Origin: Hetaerina americana
Lineage: Eukaryota > Arthropoda > Insecta > Odonata > Calopterygidae
Direction of reading: 5' to 3'
Assembly (NCBI GenBank): GCA_022747635.1
Contig: JAKTNV010000062.1
Span: 244,501-308,500, forward strand
DNA: 64,000 nucleotides
Part shown: positions 53,691 through 64,000 of the stretch, one piece after another
Layout of the letters: each line of letters begins with the position of its first letter
Position numbering within the stretch: the stretch's first letter is position 1
The notes under the pieces: model-generated
Seen by the model: only the letters and a program-made list of their open reading frames with translations
Database searches by the model: none
What the model was told of the DNA's origin: nothing
Translations under genes and position numbers: made by a program

Positions 53691-56600
53691 GGTAAAGTAC
53701 ACGGGGAGGTTATGAAGAGGGAGGGAAATGGGAGAAAACGTCCGGTGAAAAACTCCGAAAAGACGCTCCGAAATCCGTATATATGTTGGCTGAAAACTAA
53801 AACTAAGTGTTAATTTGACCCATTAAAAAAGTTCTTTGGGGCACGAAAATGGGGGTATAAAAAAGTGTACCGCCAGGCTTACTTAGTAACGTCAGGAAAT
53901 AACTAAGTAATTGGTATGACAATCAGTACCAGAATAATTGGGACCTCCCAACAAGACATTCGTCAGCTAAATCAAACACAATCAATCAACAATTTCCTGA
54001 TTAAATAACTGAAATATCATCTAAGTGGTTTTGGCGTCGACGATCAATTTAAGGAAGCACTTTTCAAACGAAGCATGTAATAAACATGTCAAATCTGCCA
54101 ACGCGTTTCCTACCATGTTCCTACCATTCATTTCACCCGAAGGATGTAAGCCATTGGCAATATCATTCTCTCCCTGAAATGATTAGACGGACTAATTCAT
54201 TAGCTGGACGTCTCGATTCCGGCTTAACATTTATGCCGTGCGCTTCTTCTAGAGAGCGATCCACCCTTGCGAAGGAGCATGCGAATCTGATGAAGCTATC
54301 TGCGACGCAGTAAATGCCTTCATCGGCCTCTTTTAATAGGGGCAGGAAATATTTCGCGAAGGCTCACGTTCGCACGAGAAGGCGATGCAAGGAATTCACC
54401 ATTGCACTCACCCAGAATATAACTGAGCACATGAATTATTTTGTTTTCCTGGATAATATGGAAGAGGAAAATGGAAGACTTCTATTTCTTGAGAGTTGAT
54501 TTTGATAAAAAGTCTATGTAAAAAACATTCCCCTGTAATTGTGATTCAATTAGTTTCGTCCCTAATTCCAACGATTAAAATACAATATTCCACCAAAAAA
54601 GAATATGTATAATGAGTCCATTCCATGAAAACGTAATTAATTTCAGTTGTCAGCACGACGGACGACACCACTATGATAGCAAGCAGTGGCCGCAATGCCG
54701 AGGGAACGATCAATCGTGGGTCATGGTGAGGGTAAGTCTGTCATGAAGTGTCTCCAGAGAGATAGACCTTTGCAATGGGAGTACGTACATATTGTAAAAA
54801 GTAGCCAAAAATATGGAGCACGGAAACGCCTTTCGGTTGAGTACTTTTGCCAATAATTATTATTTCACACAAAAATGCCAAACAACAAAAATGAGATATC
54901 TTGTTCGTTAAAGTACGGAAATGCGTGACTACGTTCAGTCCATCTCACACTCGCGATCCAGCGAGAAACTCGGCTCATGCGCGCTTCAATAACTCGGCCA
55001 GTTCGTCTTTAAACCCTATGAAATTGAGTGTTACCTACCCCTGGCATCGGAATAGCAAACGCGACTAAAATGTCACGCATTTGACGAAGCAAATGCCATT
55101 GGAATTGCAATTAAAATTCCACGCATCGTTTCGATGGAAGCTAAAGCTTTCAATTCCGGCATCTTCCCTGTCTGGCCCAAACCTTTTGATGTTCATGAAT
55201 GGTTTTTTGCCGATGCACGAAAGTGACCTTTTACGCCGAGCAAATGACAAAGGACACTTCGGATATTCCCACCAGATGGAACTCACGAGAGGGATATTTC
55301 GATAGACAAAGAAGATGAATTAATACAAGTTCCCTGAGGATTGCTCATGTCGCATGCCATGAAGAAGGGGGAAGATGCTGACTGAAGACAATGGTGGGCG
55401 GAACTGCATCATTAAGATGTGAATGGAAACAATCGCAGAAAAGGAGATTCCATTTCTTTTAGCGAAACCGGTTTTTTCAGGTAAGTAACCTGCTGAGCGT
55501 AATCGAAGAAACGCCATGCTCCCTCTTATTTTTCCTTTTCAACAAAAGTGTCCATTCGACGGATTGCATTTAAACTCAGCCCAGGGGATCCAAGATAAGG
55601 GTAAAAATTCCAATTGGCAAAGGAAAATATTTACGCAGTTGAAAGCGGGGAGGCGGAATGTGCGGAATTAAGTGATCACTTCAAATGACGGCCCAAGCGT
55701 CGGCTGAATGGGGTCTTTCAAACGGATCCATAAAATGGAGGGAGTGAATGCGTTTGAGAGTTTGGCGTAACATTGGGAATCGGTGCAATGAGCGAGCAAT
55801 GAAAGCGCTCCGATGACACTGGCACTTCGAACAGCCGTCATGAGCGAAAATGGGGCAGGTGGGTGAAGGAACGTCGCAGGCCCTCCGAGAGACAGGGTGA
55901 GGGAACGAAATGTCAAAGAGGCACGGTGGCTCTCAAATTTATCCTATTAAAATGCCCATTAAGCAATGCTTGATTAATCAAACGATGGAAAAAAGTATCA
56001 ACTGACATTTGATACTACGGAGCTTTAACAGATCATTACATAGGCAATTTCACTCGCGCACAGAGTGCGAAGGAAAAAACAGGATTTCATAAAACGGAAG
56101 AGATAAAATTTTGAAACGACGCTTTTTTTTGCACTGCTTAAAAGCCGAAAATGGACTGAATTCAAACAAAAAAGTAGTGTCGCGCAGGACTCGATGCGTT
56201 TGGAAAAACATTGAGGGAGGCATTACCGAAATTTGCCAGGCCATTGCGCACTTCGTCATTGCTCCAGTTTTGCAGTTTTCCCAACCCAAAGAACGAACGC
56301 GAAACTACGCGCTCGGACTAAGTGGCCCGAGGGTGTAACCACAAAGGAGAATATTGATAATATGAAACGAAATGAAAAGAAATAATAGATAAAATATGCA
56401 AAGAAATAAAATCAACGCAGGGAAATAAAATTTATGGCTCGGCAGAACATAAGAAGGAAACCGATAAACTTGTTCTTGGTCGTAAACTACGCACTCGACA
56501 CGGGACAAGAAAAATAAATAAACATACAATAAACAAATAATTAATGTATCCATTAAATAGAATACAGCATATTTCAGCATTTCGTTACATTTCACACTTC

Positions 56601-56780
56601 AGAAAAATGACTAAGCAAACCTGCAAACGTAAATAAAATGTAAATTAGGCGATGAGAATAGACACCAGACGATCGTATTCATTCAGTGCACAAATGCCTA
56701 ATCGAGGCCACGATCATTTGCATTTAACATTCGAAATTAGGATTTGCTTGTTTTGCAGTCGTGTCTTTTTTTTGTCTATC
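53691..56780. other. Long stretch without recognisable genes
   Basis: About 3.1 kb. Overlapping frames at 55065-55305 and 56050-56338 on both strands have no domain. Simple A/T-rich and GAAA-type strings only. No RNA gene or repeat family recognised. Confidence 0.45.
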
Positions 56781-56785
56781 GACAC

Positions 56786-56825
56786 AACACGCCACCGGGG
56801 AGGTGTGTGGCAGGGAGTGTTTCCA
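56786..56825 (-). mobile_element. LINE 3' tail, minus strand
   Basis: CACGCCACCGGGGAGGTGTG TGGCAGGGAGTG matches the shared hairpin tail (GCCACC, GGTGTGTGGCAGGGGGTG). Short and isolated. Confidence 0.5.
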
Positions 56826-58480
56826 CATAAGGCATGCCAGGCACTTTCAAAAGTCTATTCATTTGATTCAACCATACGATTTACTTTAGCACCGCGGGAA
56901 CAGTAAGAAACGTTAAAAAAAACGACAAACGTTAAAAAAACCACTAATTACTCTTAATTGACTCAAAAACAGAAAGCGTCACAAAATTCTTCTGGGATTG
57001 GGTTGGGAATCATTTGAACAAATACGATAAAATTCTGAGTAGAACATATAATATAAATTCAATACAGCATATTTCAGCGCCGAAGTTTTGCAAATTATTC
57101 GAACTCCGAAATCCTTTGGCCGCATGGAACATCAATATAAATTCGAAGAAATAGATGGCCAGACTAGAAGACTCAAGGACTCCTCCTTCCCACGAACAAA
57201 CTACATCAGAACATGACACGTAAAAACAATACTCCCCTCGTAGAACGGGTAATGCTGATAATTACGCCTCAGCAATACCCCATGGTTGGAGGGAAGCATT
57301 TCTCACCCTATGGCGCTTAATTATACCCACTGATGGATGTCAAAAGTCCCAATTAATTCCCTTTCTCAAGTTTTGATAGATTCGGAAGCAAAACTGAGAT
57401 GTAGAAAAGAGAAAATTCTAAAAAATAAAATATATATATGACACTGACCTTCCCCCGATTGTCGCTCGATTCAGCTCCTCAAATGGCCCCGGGCACCATA
57501 AAATACGAACACTCAAAATTGGTATCCAATGACGCTAAAGATTCTCTCCCCGAAAACAGTATACTTCCATAACTGCCTCCCAACTTTATTTGTAATAAAA
57601 CGGAGCCCTACTCGAATATGGAGTTGATTCCGGGCATTAAACATTCCGGAAATGCGATAACACCCGAACGAAATATTACTTGGTTCAATGTTGAGAGCAT
57701 GACTTTCGTCATTGAGTTAACGACGGGGGACCAAAAGAAAAAATCAGGAGGAAATTTTTTGTTCGCTCACTTTCGGAAGTTTGTCATGGCCTTTTAAAGG
57801 TATAAGTTGGAGGGGGAGGGGGGAAGAGAGAGAGGGGCGGAAGGGAAGAGACCGGTTGGTTACAAAAAATATATCTACACAGAAAGGGAAAAGCAAGAAA
57901 AAGAAAGAAATGCGATAAGATCCGGCGCATTTACGTGTATAAATTAGAAAGAGAATTTTTCAAGACGACAAAAAGAATCGAAAGGCTTTCTCACAGATGC
58001 ACAGTTTCAGGATAAAGAAAAAAGGTGCAACTATCTCATCAAGAGTGTTTTCTCTATGTATACTAGATTCCAGAATTGGATAGGGAAGGGATGGGAACAT
58101 CTTTTTTTTCTCATTTTAAATGTTCAATTACAACTGTAATAAGAGAGATTCCCGAGAGAGAGAGAGAGAGATGACGCTCGAATTCGAACGAATTATGCAA
58201 ATGCAAATCGCACGGAACAGAATGGAGCACAATAACTTGGCCAGAGTTAACAAAACGGGAGGGTGTGTGGGAGGGTGCGGGATAGGGGTGGGAAGGGGGT
58301 GGATTCACATTCCGGGGAAAAGACTTATAAGAACGCCGAACGCAGTGCAGTTGTGGATGTGACATCAGAGACCTCTTCGCCATATTCAGCAGAAATGCAG
58401 GCGGGGGTGGATTCATAATTATCAGAAGCGGCGGTCACCGCACGAGGAGAGGCACTGATATTCCTTCTCCTCCGACGAAT
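56826..58480. other. No recognisable gene
   Basis: AT-rich sequence, with GA-repeat strings (57825-57835, 58155-58170) and a G-rich part near 58260-58300. Frames are short and without a motif. Confidence 0.4.
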
Positions 58481-59400
58481 GATTGAACAGCGCATGCCCT
58501 CCACTCCCTTATCTTTTCGTTCCGGCCGCGCATTCCCCATTTGCATCCGCCGCCGTAGACTCGTTCCTCCCTGCGTCCGAAATATGCTTCGGCCCTTCTT
58601 TGTGCATTTCCTTAAAGCGGGGTAGCCGGAGGGGAGTCAAGAGGCGGATGAAAAGATTAAAAGGGGGAGGGGGTGGGAGGGGAGGCCTCGGAACTTTCAT
58701 GGAGTCAAATCGCCATCCCTCTCTCTCTCCGGCACCGCCCGGACTTTTTTGCCTCGAGAAGACAGCTCCGGGAAATGAAATAAAGAGGAATCCTTTCAAC
58801 TTAAAGCATACTGCGATGGAGAATATGCCCAGCACGTCATGAAGGGCGGGAGGAGGTGTGGATGGGACGTGGGGGCAGCAGGTGGGGGAGAGGAACGGCC
58901 AACCCCATCTCTTCTCCAGGAGGCCTTTTATGCCCCCCACCCCGGGGGTCCATAATCCCGCGGCCCAAAGGAATTCCGAAGGACTCCTTGTTTCCAGAAT
59001 CTAGGGAGTTTCCCTACCACATACCACGGACGAGCCCCCCATAAACTTATCTCCCCGCCCCACGTGACCCCTCTCGAAGTCCCCGGCCCCCGAGGTGGTG
59101 GAGGAAGGGGCAGGATGGGCCTCAGCACTCGGCAGATGGGCCCCAAGTGTTTCCCATCGATTCTAAAGGGGACCCTCGAACCCAGGAGCGGACAGACTTC
59201 CAAACGCCCTCTTCTCGTTCTCGCCGAGTTCCAAGTGGCCTGTCGTCTCTTCCTTCTAGAATAACCGCAAATCACCAAGGAGACACCTCTCTCCTCCTTT
59301 CTCTCTCTTAATTCATCTCCCGGGTCCCTAAATTTGAAATCCTTCTCTAATGCCCCACGGACCGTGTGTGCCCAATATCCAATCCCTGAGCACCATCTAA
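58481..59400. other. GC-rich block, no recognisable gene
   Basis: GC-rich, with G-rich (58660-58690) and C-rich strings. Several overlapping frames on both strands (for example 58940-58509 and 59485-58928 minus, 58483-58842 plus) are produced by base bias. Products are low complexity with no domain. Confidence 0.4.
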
Positions 59401-59425
59401 GCACCTTAATTATAACATGGTTTGC

Positions 59426-59470
59426 CACGAAAAGCAGCCACGATATTATATATCGTGGCTGCTTTTCGTG
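59426..59470. repeat. Perfect 20-bp inverted repeat, 5-base loop
   Basis: Left arm 59426-59445 (CACGAAAAGCAGCCACGATA), loop TTATA at 59446-59450, right arm 59451-59470, exact complement. It lies between a GC-rich block and a tRNA-like segment with an AT array beyond. A hairpin RNA, a small inverted-repeat element or a replication-slippage product are all possible. Confidence 0.92.
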
Positions 59471-59482
59471 ATATATATATAT

Positions 59483-59575
59483 CATCCGCCCGGCAAGTGG
59501 AAAGATCCGAGGTTCGAGTCCCGGTTGAGGAAATATTTTTACTCTTGTGATCCGTTCGATTCCGCCTTCACCACC
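59483..59575 (+). mobile_element. tRNA-like (SINE-type) segment, copy 2
   Basis: CGCCCGGCAAGTGGAAAGAT, then CCGAGGTTCGAGTCCCGG with a good B box (GGTTCGAGTCC), then AAATATTTTTACTCTTGTGA and CGTTCGATTCCGCC. It matches 24440-24522 along its length. No A box is visible. It is followed by an AT microsatellite, as many SINE ends are. Confidence 0.6.
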
Positions 59576-59641
59576 TCTATTGTGTTCGTCCTTTATGTGT
59601 GTTCCTATCCCTTTTCCTTATATCTGTTACTGTATATATGA

Positions 59642-59712
<71 letters not shown>
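59642..59712. repeat. AT dinucleotide microsatellite
   Basis: About 33 TA units with a short ACACA end. Confidence 0.95.
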
Positions 59713-59713
<1 letters not shown>

Positions 59714-60295
59714 TTGCATGCATTTTATTTCTATGAAGCATTTCCCCATTTTAACCGTCAATTATGACGTTGAATAAAATTATACTTGTCCATCTATGAC
59801 AGATGACAAAATTGAGATGCATGTGTCCGTGATATGCGCTCCATGGTAACGAATTTCCCCGAATAATAAACATTATTCATTTCTACTCTCATCCTCCTCC
59901 TTGGGTTCGCACTCCCCTTCCCCCCAAAGCTTTCTTCGGAGGGAAGGGGGGGCCCGTTCACAAGAATTTCCCGGCAAGCGGCCGGGTTCCTCCCGGGAGA
60001 TCCGTATCGTGAGGTCCGGCGTGGAGGGGCTCTCCTTAAGGGGCCGGGGGGAGCCGGGAGGAACGGCGTGCATTACCCGGGCACCACGCACACCCACATC
60101 GGAGGAGCACACCGATTGGACCGGAAGTGAGTGCTTCGGATTATCAAATTATTCCCACTCCACAAACAAACACATTTTTAACGTTTGGAAATATATTTTT
60201 TGGCTCCATATTTCCATATCAACTAACAATACTCAAAGAAGATACGACTACGATCGAGGAAGAGGTTTGGGAAATAAGTCGTGTGGAGTATGATT
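59713..60295. other. No recognisable gene
   Basis: GC-rich part at 59920-60110 with overlapping frames on both strands (59901-60293 and 60112-59873), no domain. Confidence 0.4.
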
Positions 60296-60299
60296 TTTT

Positions 60300-60650
60300 T
60301 TCGATGCATTCTCCCTGTAAACTACTGCACTTGGTCCAGCGACGTTCCAATGTATTGATCCCATCTCGAAAATTAGATTCCTTCAGGCCTGAAAATTACC
60401 CGTCTACTTCGGCTGTCAGTCCTTTGTTTGAAGAGAATCTACGTCCACCGAGGAGCATTTTGAGCGAGCTTGGGGAAGAGATGGAAATCTAAATGGAGCC
60501 AAAATCAGGCGACTAAGTCCATGGTGGCCACAATTTGGAACTTGGTGCACGCATTTTTGCCACGGCAACGACACTTGTGCGTGGGCATGCATTGTCTTGA
60601 TGGAAGATGCCCTTCTTCTTGGCCAAACTCGGCCATTTTGCCGCACCTGA
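60300..60650 (-). mobile_element. Mariner-like transposase C-terminal relic
   Basis: In broken minus-strand frames a transposase end can be traced: DFHLFPKLAQNAPR (60495-60450, fits the DFHLFPKLKE block that follows the third catalytic residue), then PEGI-type and SRWDQYIGT (60385-60340), which fits the EGIxKLxxRWDKCI helix near the C-terminus. The PDLAP block itself is only partly recognisable. The region before (60560-60650) has MPTHKCRC in a shifted frame. No terminal repeat found. A decayed copy, unlike the other mariner families in the window. Confidence 0.5.
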
Positions 60651-61770
60651 TGGCGATTTCGAGAACCTTTCAAACTACCCCCGTATTGGGTACATGGGCG
60701 ATAGGAAGAGTTAGACCAGAGAGAGAGAGAGAGAAGAAAATAGAAGCCTCCGAAACTTGGTGCTGGAGGTGAATGCGAAAGACTGAATGGACGGATCAAA
60801 TAAGGAAAGAAATGAACAAGTACACAAAAGAATGGGATATGAAAATATCAAATGGAGAGCCTCAAGGAAAAGAAGGACCATTTGCCTCGGGCACACCTTC
60901 AGTCACGAACGAATTCGTGAGCAATGTAATAGAAGGGAAATAAGATGAAGAAGTAAGTGAACGACGGTTGGGAAAGGGAAGAACGGAGGGATGCACTTAT
61001 TAATAGTTCGATTGAAGAACTCATTGATTACATTCACCTATTACCATTGTTCTCCACTACCAAGCAGATCATTGTTGCAGCACTGTGACGTAGCACTCTA
61101 CCTGATGGGTCCCTACTGCAATCTTGACTCGGTGATCGCACAACTCTCATCCACTAAAACGACCGAAACACGTGCGTTCCATGTGCTTACCGCAATGCGC
61201 GACCGGGAGGGAGTCTGGACGTGATTTTCTCTTGATTTCTTGCACTCGTAATATCTGAGAAGTTCAACTACAGGTATGAACATATTCCTCCCAGAGAGAG
61301 CAAAATCCCTGCGAAAGGTTCGCATTTGTTCCGATTGCTCAAATGAAAATAACCAGGTAGTCATTTTTCCAACCAATTAGAAATTTTAAGCTAAATTAAA
61401 TAAATAATTTTCCTTTTCATTGAGAAGAATGCTTTTTGCTCGAGATAAAGATTTAAAAAAACATGTATAATACCTATAATTCAAATCCGGGACCTGGTAT
61501 ACCAAATTTTAACCGCATCCCAATTTATTTTTGTATCGAATCGCGAGCCTGAACCCTTTTTTTTATCGAATTTTGATTTGCGATTTCTTTTTGTTACCAA
61601 TTAAATATTTTAATTTTATTCAAACACAATTGTTTCAAATTGAGCTACGAATATATGATGGAGATAGAGCTGTACCCAAGAATCTTTTGAATACACGTGA
61701 AGACATTACAAATCATTTTTTTAGGCAATCTACCGATTAAGGCAGATTTTGAATGGACATCCCTACCAAA
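60651..61770. other. No recognisable gene
   Basis: About 1.1 kb. GA-repeat string near 60718-60736. Short frames only. Confidence 0.4.
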
Positions 61771-61773
61771 TAA

Positions 61774-62270
61774 CTATTTTGTGACTCTCCTGTCAAACAC
61801 AAAATCTAGGCGCCTACTCTTCATCTCTGAGTACTTTCTTCCTCCCTTCAACCCGTCCAACATCCCTATCCTGTTCCTTCCCTTTCCTCTTTTGCCTAAC
61901 ATTCTACCCTCTATCACAGTCTTCAACATCCCACTGCCGGTCAACACCCCCTTCATCCACTTTTCCTGCCTCCATAGGATTGCTCCCCACAAACCCCTCT
62001 CTTCGCCCACCATACCAAGTACTTCCTCATTTGTTTTCTTCTCTGTCCATTTAACCTTCTCCATTCTTCTCCACGCCCACATTTCAAAAACCTCCAGTCT
62101 ACGTCTCTCCTCCTGCTTCAATGACCACTTTTCCACGCCGTACATAGCTACGCTCCAAATTAAAGTTTTTACGAGTCTTTTCTTACATACTTACTCAACG
62201 TTCCTGTCGTCAATTCCATCGTGAAAGCCTCTTAGTCTGGCACAATTCTTCTCATTAATCGAAAGGAAAG
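61774..62270 (-). mobile_element. LINE 3' coding fragment, copy D (pseudogene)
   Basis: Minus-strand copy of the LINE C-terminus, better preserved than copy A. The frame 62145-61774 reads MYGVEKWSLKQEERRRLEVF, EMWAWRRMEKVKWTEKKTNE, EVLGMVGEERG, then a KWMKGVLTGSGMLKTVIEGR-type ending with KRGKGRNRIGMLDGLKGGRK before stopping. Upstream traces to about 62270 (EAFHDGIDDRNVE, VCKKRLVKTLIWSV) are in slightly different frames. It shares residues with copy A at 340-740 (GAEKWS, KANEEVL, TLYWRLR traces). The catalytic RT is absent. Confidence 0.8.
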
Positions 62271-64000
62271 CCCTGTCTCCAGCAATTGAAACAATTTTCA
62301 TGAACTCCACACCAATGCATTTCGCTTGCGAAAGATTCGATGGAAATCAACAGAAAAAAAATATTAATTTTTTTCTCATGCGTTCGCACGTAATCAAAAT
62401 GCGGTCTACCACAAATGTAGAAATCAACGAGAGATCCGTAATGAATCGCAAATAATACTGCAAAGCACTCACACGTCAGTTTATTAATAAAATTACAATG
62501 TGTAAACGATTACAATTTATCGGATATTTGATGCTTGGTGCCACCAATGCGTAGAAATGTTTGTCTGCTAATAGGGATTGGGGTTGGTTATGACGGTCAC
62601 GGAATTGTTCCTTTGAAATGTGTTATGCTCGGGTTCATTTTCTCATAACTTGGGAAGGAAAGGCCAAAACACTTAAGCCTCCCCATCAGCATCTACTTCG
62701 GTCCATCTGGTCCAAACCCATATTCATTACATCCTTGTTTGTGATATATTTTTACAGCCGTACACGACAATTATTTCAGTTGGAGTCTATTTGCAACTGG
62801 TTTTCGATCAAAACCTATTTACTTGTGGCTAAAAAACATTTAAAGTAAATGAAAATTTCATTTTGAGGAAAATGATATCTCCTTAACTTCCAAGTGAGAA
62901 AATCGCGGCAAACGACCCGCGGTGTGTGTGTGGAAATAGCATTTCCTGAGGCGCATTTGACCATTAATCATTGTCTTTTCGAAGATAATAAATGCATAAA
63001 TACCGACCGGAAAAACGTCGACATTTACCGCGAGAAGGTATCGCTTTTATGAAAAAAATCGCCCTTTACTTGGACCGAAAACAATTTCGCGTGAACTATC
63101 GAATAATATAAGTATCGATGATTCCCCCGCCCCCTCTTCTGCTCCCCCCCTCCACCCTCCCTCCCTTCCCCCCTCCGTTTCCTACGCTACGCTTGCTCCC
63201 GACTCCACCATCCATCCGTGAGGGACGCTTCACCATTACAGTCTGCGAGACGAAATGCCAGCGGAATAATTTTATCGCAGAGAGAGAGTCGACTCTTGGG
63301 ATTCAATTAATCGAAACAAACACGCTCCATGACATAAATTCACGTTAATGGGATAGGATGAGAGGCGGGGTAGGATCATTCCGTTCGCGTTGAAGACTCG
63401 GGATTGCCTCCGTGCTCCGATGATTCCAGCACAACCACGCGTTATTAATTTTAACGAGCTTTTTTTCTTTATTTTGGGGGGTGAAATATTTAAAGGCTGA
63501 GTCAAGATGAACGCAGCAGCAACCGACATTCGCGTTCTCATATTATAAATGTATATTTTTCTCATTTTTCATAATATCCGCGCCATTTCGACCCCCTGGC
63601 AACTGTTACTGGCCGCGTGATCGAATTTTTTCGGCATCGTCCCAAAGTACTAAAAGAATTTTGCGGGGATTTGCCACTCGAGCAACTTCGGTGAAAACAA
63701 ACGCGAGGGTTCTTTCTGGTGAAATATGGTCCAACTCGGGCAGGATACGAACCCGTTTCAGTCGAGTGCTTCCCCAAAGATGAGAGGAACCAGAGAGATG
63801 TCACAATGGGAGTTTTGGCAAATTTAAGAGTTTAATTAATTATTAACATTCCCTCCCGAGTCTCGCAAATTCATCGCACCGCATAAAACACACCATTTCA
63901 TTGGTGGGTTTGCGTCGTGCATTTCCTAACACATATTTTAAAATTATATGCTTTAGGCTAACATTTATGCGGAAATGTCTTTTGGGACGATTCGCGTTTC
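62271..64000. other. No recognisable gene to right edge
   Basis: About 1.7 kb. C-rich strings at 63120-63180. A GGGTTCGTATCC string on the minus strand near 63745 resembles a B box but has no A box or arm pairing. Short frames only. Confidence 0.4.

Noticed and set aside
63730..63770. B-box-like GGGTTCGTATCC
   Set aside because: No A box, no T-arm pairing and no second copy; chance is likely.

Overview
The window looks like non-coding or intergenic DNA from a large, repeat-rich arthropod genome, probably an insect; the species cannot be told. The signs are eukaryotic non-LTR and Penelope-like retroelements, mariner transposons, tRNA-derived SINE pieces, long AT dinucleotide arrays and polyG/polyC runs. 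There are no operons, Shine-Dalgarno sites or bacterial genes. I found no host protein-coding gene, rRNA or intact tRNA that I could defend. Everything coding that I recognise belongs to transposable elements, nearly all broken. Small host exons inside long introns cannot be excluded.

Layout. 0-3.4 kb: two pieces of one endonuclease-type LINE in opposite orientations, then two unexplained short frames. 3.4-9.5 kb: unrecognised, with a GC-rich, homopolymer-rich part at 4.3-5.4 kb. 9.5-13 kb: a LINE 3' tail, a 0.45 kb AT array, an internally deleted mariner and a LINE C-terminus. 13-19 kb: mostly unrecognised, with a degenerate pentamer repeat, a LINE tail and a mariner C-terminus. 19-30 kb: the richest part, with three Penelope-like elements (one internally inverted), three hammerhead-ribozyme-like motifs, a miniature mariner with 30-bp inverted ends and SINE pieces. 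30-43 kb: GC-rich blocks, two more copies of the deleted mariner family, a SINE and a two-copy unclassified repeat. 44-45.5 kb: a second long copy of the LINE seen near 2 kb. 48.5-50.2 kb: three same-strand fragments of another LINE. 50.8-51.1 kb: a 23-bp minisatellite. 51.9-52.85 kb: a mariner with inverted arms of about 220-235 bp. 59.4-59.7 kb: a perfect 20-bp hairpin, a tRNA-like segment and an AT array. 60.3-62.3 kb: a mariner relic and another LINE piece.

How the parts relate. Four element systems recur. (1) A LINE with an apurinic-type endonuclease and reverse transcriptase is present as four fragments. (2) A second LINE is recognised by its last coding segment and by a 3' tail with a GCCACC/GGTG hairpin, found about eleven times. 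(3) Penelope-like elements carry a GIY-YIG endonuclease, and hammerhead-like motifs lie in or near their ends. (4) Mariner transposons occur mostly as non-autonomous deletion derivatives, three of which share one internal deletion. The most interesting observations are the hammerhead-like motifs, the inversion inside a Penelope-like reverse transcriptase, the fold-back mariner, and the shared-deletion mariner family. All similarity statements are by eye from translated motifs; no database search was possible.
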